NCBI GenBank assembly: GCA_003669255.1
Contig: QWPO01000196.1
Location: 1-10,968 of the forward strand
Reading direction: 5' to 3'
Length of the DNA: 10,968 nucleotides
DNA from: Planctomycetota bacterium
GTDB lineage: Bacteria; Planctomycetota; Planctomycetia; Pirellulales; UBA1268
Part shown: positions 6,637-10,968 of the stretch, one piece after another
How the letters are laid out: every line of letters begins with the position of its first letter
Position numbering within the stretch: position 1 is the stretch's first letter
Program-made: the position numbers and the translations under genes
Notes under the pieces: model-generated
Told to the model about the DNA's origin: nothing
Seen by the model: the letters and a program-made list of their open reading frames with translations, nothing else
The model's database searches: none

Positions 6637-6775
6637 CGCAGGTTCGCAACCTGCACCTACGGAGGAGTTTGAAATCTGCGTCGCAACGCGCCACACGTAG
6701 CCGCAGGTTGGTAACCTGCGGTGAATCCACGTCGGCCGTACTGCCTGGTGTAGGTTGCCAACCTGCACCTACGTT
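6637..6775. repeat. Palindromic repeat cluster 3
   Basis: Palindromes lie at 6638-6654 (core CAGGTTCGCAACCTG), 6701-6721 (core CAGGTTGGTAACCTG, 9-bp arms with CCG/CGG ends) and 6748-6768 (core AGGTTGCCAACCT). The last carries one T:G non-Watson-Crick pair in its arm that would still pair as U:G in RNA. A decayed copy may be at 6664-6680. The flanks CACCTACG, ACGTAGCCGCAGG and CACCTACGT are shared with cluster 2. The cluster lies between the PEP-CTERM gene and the PhoPQ-related gene, both on the minus strand, and leaves only about 115 bp (6521-6636) free for a promoter of the latter. No other clear signal is visible in that gap. Confidence 0.88.
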
Positions 6776-7821
6776 CGGGAACGCACCCGTGCTCGCGGTC
6801 GTACGGTTCTCAGTCGAGCCCTTCGCAGGCCGCGTCTGGCGGCGGCAACACTCGCCGCGGCCGCCGCTGCGACCGCCAGGCCCGCGGGTTCCGGCACGGG
6901 AATCGGCCCCGGGGCGGCTCCGCCGAGGGCGGCAACTTCCCCGGCCGTCAGGGCATCGTCGCGAAACTGCATGTTCGCCACATAGAGCTCGCCCACCTCG
7001 CCGCTGTCATCGTTGAACGCGAAGAAGCCCGAAGCATTGGACGGCAGCGAACTCTGCGTCTGCGAGAGGGCGGCGACCGACCAGAGCCCGTCGGGCACGA
7101 GGTCGAAGTCCTTGAGCTGGGCATTGCGGTTGGAGTCCACGACGATCTGATCCCAGATGATCTGACCGATCGGCTGGCCGTTGATGTAGGTTTCGTATCG
7201 CGGGGCGGACGTGGCGGCGTCGAGTTGCATCACCATCGCGAAGCGATACCAGGTGTTGGCCACCACCGTGCCCCCGTAGGCCGTCGCCGCGCCATACTCC
7301 TGGCTCGGCTTGCGCACGAACAGCGAGCCGTCCGCATCGCCGCGCGGCTGAAAAAGGTCGAGATAGTTGGGCAGGCCCGTGAGGCTCGACTCCGGCACGA
7401 GCACGTCGGTCACAAAGGTGTAGCGGTTGAGCTTCGTGAGCGGCGCGCCGCTGCTCGTCGTGCCGTTGGCGAGCAGCGGAAACGATGCGAGCATCCCCAC
7501 CGCGGCCCCGCGGCCCCGCATGTCGGGCACCCGCAGGACGGTCGTCGTGCTGCTGCCGAGCGACGCCACGCCGAAGGAGCCCGTCGTGGCATACACGAGC
7601 GGCGGCGGATTGGGCGTGCCCCCGAAGGCGGCGTAGTAGGGCGTATTGGGAAGCCAAGCGAGTTGTGTTCCGGGCATGCCAGACGCTGGCGTGAATGATC
7701 CGGTCGAAAAATCCCAGTTGCCAACCACGGCCGCGTGGGACGCCGCGCCGAGGAGCATGCAGGGCACAAGGCCGACGGCCGCAAGCCGAGCGAAGCCGAT
7801 GCGATCACCAGACGCGTTCAT
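6769..7821 (-). CDS. PEP-CTERM sorting-domain protein with LamG-like region
   Basis: A 350-residue exported protein. The signal peptide is about 1-30 (hydrophobic LAAVGLVPCMLLGAASHA, with an AxA-like SHA|AV site). The body (about 31-300) resembles a LamG/concanavalin-like beta sandwich of the kind common in planctomycete surface proteins: NTWYRFAMVMQLD (189-201), ETYINGQPIGQ (210-220), and FAFNDDSGEVGELYVANMQF (267-286) followed by 'R.d.LTAGEVAALGG'. The C-terminus has VPEP (309-312), an Ala/Val-rich membrane segment (about 313-328) and an Arg cluster. This is the PEP-CTERM signal recognised by exosortase, which implies sorting to the cell surface or extracellular matrix. The ATG at 7821 was chosen because it starts the signal peptide; GGGTGA just upstream is a plausible ribosome-binding site. 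Odd: about 20 extra Arg-rich residues follow the usual RR end, and the TAG stop lies in a repeat arm. The ligand is unknown. Confidence 0.85.
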   Translation of the reverse strand: MNASGDRIGFARLAAVGLVPCMLLGAASHAAVVGNWDFSTGSFTPASGMPGTQLAWLPNTPYYAAFGGTPNPPPLVYATTGSFGVASLGSSTTTVLRVPDMRGRGAAVGMLASFPLLANGTTSSGAPLTKLNRYTFVTDVLVPESSLTGLPNYLDLFQPRGDADGSLFVRKPSQEYGAATAYGGTVVANTWYRFAMVMQLDAATSAPRYETYINGQPIGQIIWDQIVVDSNRNAQLKDFDLVPDGLWSVAALSQTQSSLPSNASGFFAFNDDSGEVGELYVANMQFRDDALTAGEVAALGGAAPGPIPVPEPAGLAVAAAAAASVAAARRGLRRARLRTVRPRARVRSRT

Positions 7822-7980
7822 GCGTTCACCCGTTTGGCAAAAAAGGGCGTGACGCGGCGGGCAGGCTTGGGAGGCCGGCGGAATCACCGGCGAAAGGTGA
7901 GCGGCAGGAAACGGCCCCACAAAGCAGGGCAGGGGATCGCGACCTCAAGCGAAGTCACGGCCACGACGTTTCTGGGCCAC

Positions 7981-7996
7981 CCGGGAAAACTCCCGG
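7981..7996. other. Perfect hairpin CCGGGA/TCCCGG
   Basis: CCGGGA (7981-7986) and TCCCGG (7991-7996) form a 6-bp GC-rich stem around the loop AAAC. It lies about 160 nt upstream of the PEP-CTERM start and 240 nt upstream of the sigma factor start. No T-tract follows on either strand, so an intrinsic terminator is unlikely; it could be a protein-binding palindrome or a leader hairpin. Confidence 0.45.
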
Positions 7997-8041
7997 CATG
8001 ACCGACGCGCTCACGAGCAGTTCCACAAAGTCATCGGGGGA

Positions 8042-8089
8042 TCGGACACAAAACCCGGCCTCCTGTCCGACTCCCACCACTTCGGGAGT
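8042..8089. other. Two adjoining inverted repeats
   Basis: TCGGACA (8042-8048) pairs with TGTCCGA (8064-8070) across a 15-nt loop. ACTCCC (8070-8075) pairs with GGGAGT (8084-8089) across 8 nt. The two stems share base 8070, and the second ends in the candidate minus-strand -10 box. In the PEP-CTERM transcript they would lie at or near the 5' end. They could be operator sites or leader structures; the pairing is visible, the role is not. Confidence 0.45.
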
Positions 8090-8235
8090 ATAACGGAGCC
8101 GGATGAGGGGCAAGGGCTGGGCCGTCGGCGGCAGCAAAAACACGGCCCTGACAGACAAGGGGCCGTCGCCGGATAGACTCATTCCGCCCGGGTTTCGCCG
8201 ACCTCGGGCTCGCCGCGGGATCGGAAGACGGGATC

Positions 8236-8880
8236 ATGCCCGAGCCACACGAGACGGACCGATCGAGGCACGACGCGAGCCGAGCGGTTCACCGCCTGAT
8301 TGAGGCGGCCCGCGACGGCCGTGATGACGCCTTCGGCCGGATCTTCGAGTCGTTTCGCCGCCACCTCATGCTGGTGGCCCACCGCGAGCTTCCTCACGCA
8401 CTCCGTGGCAAGATCGGGCCTTCCGACATGGTGCAGGAGACCGCGGTCGATGCCCAGCGTGCGTTTCCTGCTTTCCGCGGATCAACCGCCGAGGAGTGCT
8501 TCGCCTGGCTCCGCTCGATCCTCCGCAACAACGTCGTCGATGCCGTACGCCGCTACGAGCTCTCGCAGAAGCGATCCGCCGGCCGTGAAATCAGCCTGGC
8601 CACAGAGGCCGGCCGCCGACAGGGTGGCTTGGTCGAACTCCCACATGGCCTGCCTGATGGATCGGCGATCCGTCACGAGGATGCCGATGTGCTCGCGCGG
8701 GCCATGGCGAGGCTCTCCGGGGATCACCACGCAGTGCTCCGCCTCCGCTACTGGGAGGGCCTTTCCTTTCCCGAGATTGGCCAGCGGCTTGGCCGGTCAC
8801 CCGACGCGGTCCGCAAGCTCTGGTACCGCGCTGTCGAGCGGCTCCAGGAAGAGATGAACAGCGAATCGTCCCACGTGTAG
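8236..8880 (+). CDS. ECF RNA polymerase sigma factor, planctomycete kinase-associated type
   Basis: A 214-residue sigma-70 family protein that would direct RNA polymerase to a specific promoter set. The sigma-2 region is about 33-108: DAFGRIFESFRRHLMLVAHRE, then KIGPSDMVQETAVDAQRAFP (59-78), where the acidic 'DMVQET' stretch is the core-binding helix, and WLRSILRNNVVDAVRRY (91-107), the -10 recognition helix. The sigma-4 region is about 153-207, ending in the helix-turn-helix LSFPEIGQRLGRSPDAVRKL (176-195), which reads the -35 element. No sigma-3 domain is present, as expected for ECF factors. The 'GxxGPSDxVQET' wording is typical of planctomycete sigma factors paired with Ser/Thr kinases. 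The start at 8236 has a weak GGAAG upstream. No anti-sigma gene is adjacent; the kinase gene begins 15 bp downstream, so the two are very likely co-transcribed. Confidence 0.93.
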   Translation: MPEPHETDRSRHDASRAVHRLIEAARDGRDDAFGRIFESFRRHLMLVAHRELPHALRGKIGPSDMVQETAVDAQRAFPAFRGSTAEECFAWLRSILRNNVVDAVRRYELSQKRSAGREISLATEAGRRQGGLVELPHGLPDGSAIRHEDADVLARAMARLSGDHHAVLRLRYWEGLSFPEIGQRLGRSPDAVRKLWYRAVERLQEEMNSESSHV

Positions 8881-8895
8881 ACCTCGGCATCCGCC

Positions 8896-10968
8896 ATGTC
8901 TGCAGACCCAATCAAGAGCGAGCGGCCCGCGGACGATCCGCCGCCGGATGCGGTCGACCGAGCCGCCGCGCTCGACGATTTCTTTGGTGGTTTTGCATCG
9001 ACGCCACCCGATTTGGCCGCCGGCGCCCGTCCTGACGACAGCCCCTTGCCCGGTTCGCTCGATCTCCTGCTTTTGCTGAGGCAAGCCGCCGCCCGGGGCG
9101 TCGAACCGCCGGCGAAACAGCCCGAGTCGATCGGCCGCTACCGGATCGTTCGCCTCGCCGGCCGCGGAGGCTTCTCCGTGGTCTGGGAAGCCTACGACCC
9201 GGTGCTCCATCGCCGCGTTGCGGTGAAGGCCTGCACGCCCGACGCGCTCGTCTCGCCCGCCGTCCGCCGCCGGTTTCGCCGCGAGGCCGAACTGGCCTCC
9301 CGCCTCGTCCATCCCAACATCGTGACGATCCACGAGGTCGGCGAAGCCGACGGCCTCGACTTCATCACGTCCGAGTTCTGCGAAGGGGGCACGCTGGCGG
9401 AGTGGCTGAGCCAGCATCCCGGTCCGATGCCGCCGCAGACTGCCGCCCGAATCGCACGGGCGATCGCACAGGCCGCGGCTCATGCCCACCAGGCCGGCAT
9501 CATCCACCGCGACATCAAGCCGGCCAACGTGCTACTGGTGCCGGTCAACGCCAGCGACGCAGCCGCCGCGCTCATCTCGCCGCAGCCGTCAACCGAGGCG
9601 TCCACTGCCGCCCCAGGCATGACCGTGAAACTCGCCGACTTTGGACTCGGCCGGCAGAGCGATCCCGGCGACAGCGACGACCCGCTCACGCAGCTCACGA
9701 CAGAAGGATCGCGGCTCGGCACACCGGCCTGGATGGCCCCGGAGCAGATTGACCGCTCGTTCGGCGACGTCGGCCCGGCCACCGACGTGCATGCGATCGG
9801 CCTGCTCCTCGACCGGATGCTCACCGGGCGACCGCTCCGCGGCGGCAAGACCGACGTCGAAACCTACCGCGAGGTGCTCCTCGACGAGCCGGTCGCCGCC
9901 AGCCGCGCGGCGCGGGGCGTGTCGCCCGACCTCGCCGCCGTCTGCCTCACGTGCCTCGCCAAGAGGCCTGCCGACCGCTACGAGTCGGCGGCGGCCCTCG
10001 CCGACGACCTCGGCCGCTGGCTCGCCGGCCTGCCGACGCGGGCCCGACCCCTGTCGCCCGCGCAGCGAATCGGGCGGAGCATCGTCCGCCGGCCAGTCGT
10101 GGCGGCACTACTTTCCACTGCCTTGCTGGCCTCGTGCATCGCCGGGTGGTCCGCCATCGAGCGATCGCGGGAACGTTTCAGGGGAGCCGCACAGCAGGAG
10201 GAACTTCGTCGCCAGAACGCCGCCGCCGAGCTTCGTCGCGGCTTCGAATCGCTGCGGGCCGGCAATGTGGCTGGCGCGATGAACCACATCATGAGAACCC
10301 GCTCGATCGATCCCGTTCTGGCCGATTCGGTCGCCACCCGGTGGCTCGAGCGTCGGCTCCACGGTGAACGGGAGATTCTTCTCGAGGTGAAGCCTGCCGA
10401 CGCAGGCACCCGTGCCGACCTCCATAGCGTCGCGGTGTCGCCCGACGGCCACACCGCGGTCGTCGGCGGCGCTGACGGCAACCTGCGACTCGTACGACAC
10501 GTCGATGGCCGGCCAGAGATCCAAGTGATCCCCGCCCACGATGAGATCAATGACGTCTGCTTCTCGCCGAACGGTCACCTGTTCGCCACGGCTGGACAAG
10601 ATGGCCGCGTCCGCTGGTGGTCGGTGGATGCGCCCACGTCGCCCGAAGGTGAAATACCGCCGAGCGGATGCCCGCTCTATGGCGTTTGCTTCACTGCCGA
10701 TAGCGCATCCGTCTTGTACGGCGGCGAGGATCGTGTTCTTCGCCGCATCGACATCGCTGGCGGCATGTCACCGCTGGAGATTCACCGGTTCGAGGCCCCC
10801 GAGGGAGAGTCGCCCGAGATTGAGGCGATGTGTCGGACGGGAAACACCATTGTGGTCGCCTGCGGAGGCGTGCTGACCGCCCTCGACACGGCCGAGGGCC
10901 GGGTTCTCTGGTCGCAGCACCGAACCGCCAAAAATCTCCAAAGGTCGGTGTTCCACGCCCTCGCAGTC
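8896..10968 (+). CDS. Ser/Thr protein kinase with membrane anchor and WD40-like repeats (3' truncated by the window)
   Basis: The frame is open for 691 codons to the right edge. After a disordered, acidic N-terminus (1-75) comes a Hanks-type kinase domain (about 80-380). It has the glycine loop GRGGFSV (89-95), the ATP-anchoring lysine K111 (VAVK), helix-C E130, the catalytic loop HRDIKPAN (204-211, D206), DFG (248-250) and APE (281-283), so it should be active. About 25 low-complexity residues (216-240) are inserted between the catalytic loop and the DFG strand. One transmembrane helix is at about 400-418. A helical stretch (about 420-490) and WD40-like repeats follow: SVAVSPDGHTAVVGGADGNL (511-530), INDVCFSPNGHLFATAGQDG (551-570), and a third at about 595-620. 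The repeats would face outside the cytoplasm and may sense a ligand or partner. The kinase probably regulates the upstream sigma factor by phosphorylation, which is an inference from gene order. The ATG at 8896 has no Shine-Dalgarno. Confidence 0.92.
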   Translation, partial: MSADPIKSERPADDPPPDAVDRAAALDDFFGGFASTPPDLAAGARPDDSPLPGSLDLLLLLRQAAARGVEPPAKQPESIGRYRIVRLAGRGGFSVVWEAYDPVLHRRVAVKACTPDALVSPAVRRRFRREAELASRLVHPNIVTIHEVGEADGLDFITSEFCEGGTLAEWLSQHPGPMPPQTAARIARAIAQAAAHAHQAGIIHRDIKPANVLLVPVNASDAAAALISPQPSTEASTAAPGMTVKLADFGLGRQSDPGDSDDPLTQLTTEGSRLGTPAWMAPEQIDRSFGDVGPATDVHAIGLLLDRMLTGRPLRGGKTDVETYREVLLDEPVAASRAARGVSPDLAAVCLTCLAKRPADRYESAAALADDLGRWLAGLPTRARPLSPAQRIGRSIVRRPVVAALLSTALLASCIAGWSAIERSRERFRGAAQQEELRRQNAAAELRRGFESLRAGNVAGAMNHIMRTRSIDPVLADSVATRWLERRLHGEREILLEVKPADAGTRADLHSVAVSPDGHTAVVGGADGNLRLVRHVDGRPEIQVIPAHDEINDVCFSPNGHLFATAGQDGRVRWWSVDAPTSPEGEIPPSGCPLYGVCFTADSASVLYGGEDRVLRRIDIAGGMSPLEIHRFEAPEGESPEIEAMCRTGNTIVVACGGVLTALDTAEGRVLWSQHRTAKNLQRSVFHALAV

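Larger units (their letters stand above)
7822..8235. promoter_or_regulatory. Divergent non-coding region between the PEP-CTERM and sigma factor genes
   Basis: A 414-bp gap with no convincing gene, serving two divergent transcripts. On the minus strand TTGCCC (8113-8108) and TATACT (8092-8087), spaced 15 nt, form a candidate promoter for the PEP-CTERM gene; it would give a leader of roughly 260 nt. That leader contains several hairpins (listed separately), two mutually exclusive stems (GCCGG 7874-7878 with CCGGC 7887-7891; TCACC 7884-7888 with GGTGA 7896-7900), and a run of six T on the minus strand shortly before the start codon. For the sigma gene, CTGACA (8148-8153) and TAGACT (8174-8179) are weak promoter-like hexamers, but their 20-nt spacing is poor. 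Confidence 0.4.

Noticed and set aside
7955..8182. A 75-codon minus-strand open frame in the divergent gap
   Set aside because: Its translation has no recognisable family, no ribosome-binding site was seen, and it covers the hairpins and candidate promoter. A real small gene cannot be excluded, but I cannot support it.
1..10968. tRNA or rRNA genes, insertion sequence, prophage or defence system
   Set aside because: No tRNA- or rRNA-like sequence, transposase, integrase, phage structural or defence-type protein was recognised on either strand.

Overview
The window is about 11 kb of GC-rich bacterial DNA and looks like a planctomycete, probably of the Pirellulales. Four things support this: an ECF sigma factor gene directly followed by a membrane-anchored Ser/Thr kinase with WD40-like repeats; a PEP-CTERM protein with a LamG-like domain; a Tat-exported PhoPQ-related protein; and many short palindromic CAGGTTG-type repeats in the intergenic gaps. 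Few genes have a Shine-Dalgarno sequence. The assignment rests on protein style and gene order, not on a marker gene search.

Layout. Positions 1-157 have no gene but hold a small tandem repeat. A SRPBCC-fold protein (158-631, minus) is divergent from a translation block on the plus strand. That block is rpmB (ribosomal protein L28, zinc-ribbon type, 767-1090), gatC (1116-1418), gatA (1464-2948) and gatB (2959-4470). The last three encode a complete GatCAB amidotransferase, which converts mischarged Glu-tRNA(Gln) and/or Asp-tRNA(Asn). A small two-helix membrane protein of unknown function follows (4711-4995, plus), lying between two clusters of palindromic repeats. On the minus strand come a Tat-signal PhoPQ-related alpha/beta-hydrolase-like protein (5156-6520), a third repeat cluster, and a PEP-CTERM/LamG-like surface protein (6769-7821). 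A 414-bp divergent regulatory gap (7822-8235) with several hairpins separates these from an ECF sigma factor (8236-8880, plus). A Ser/Thr kinase (8896 to beyond the right edge) follows it 15 bp downstream.

How the genes work together. rpmB-gatCAB is a housekeeping translation operon. The sigma factor and kinase form a planctomycete-type signalling pair in which the kinase probably controls the sigma factor. The divergent PEP-CTERM gene is a possible but unproven target. The most interesting non-coding structure is the family of palindromic REP/REPIN-like repeats. They sit exactly at gene ends, and at least three of the four bordering genes appear to take their TAG stop codon from the repeat arm (CGTAG). 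I found no CRISPR array, tRNA, rRNA, insertion sequence or phage gene, and no clear new multi-gene system.
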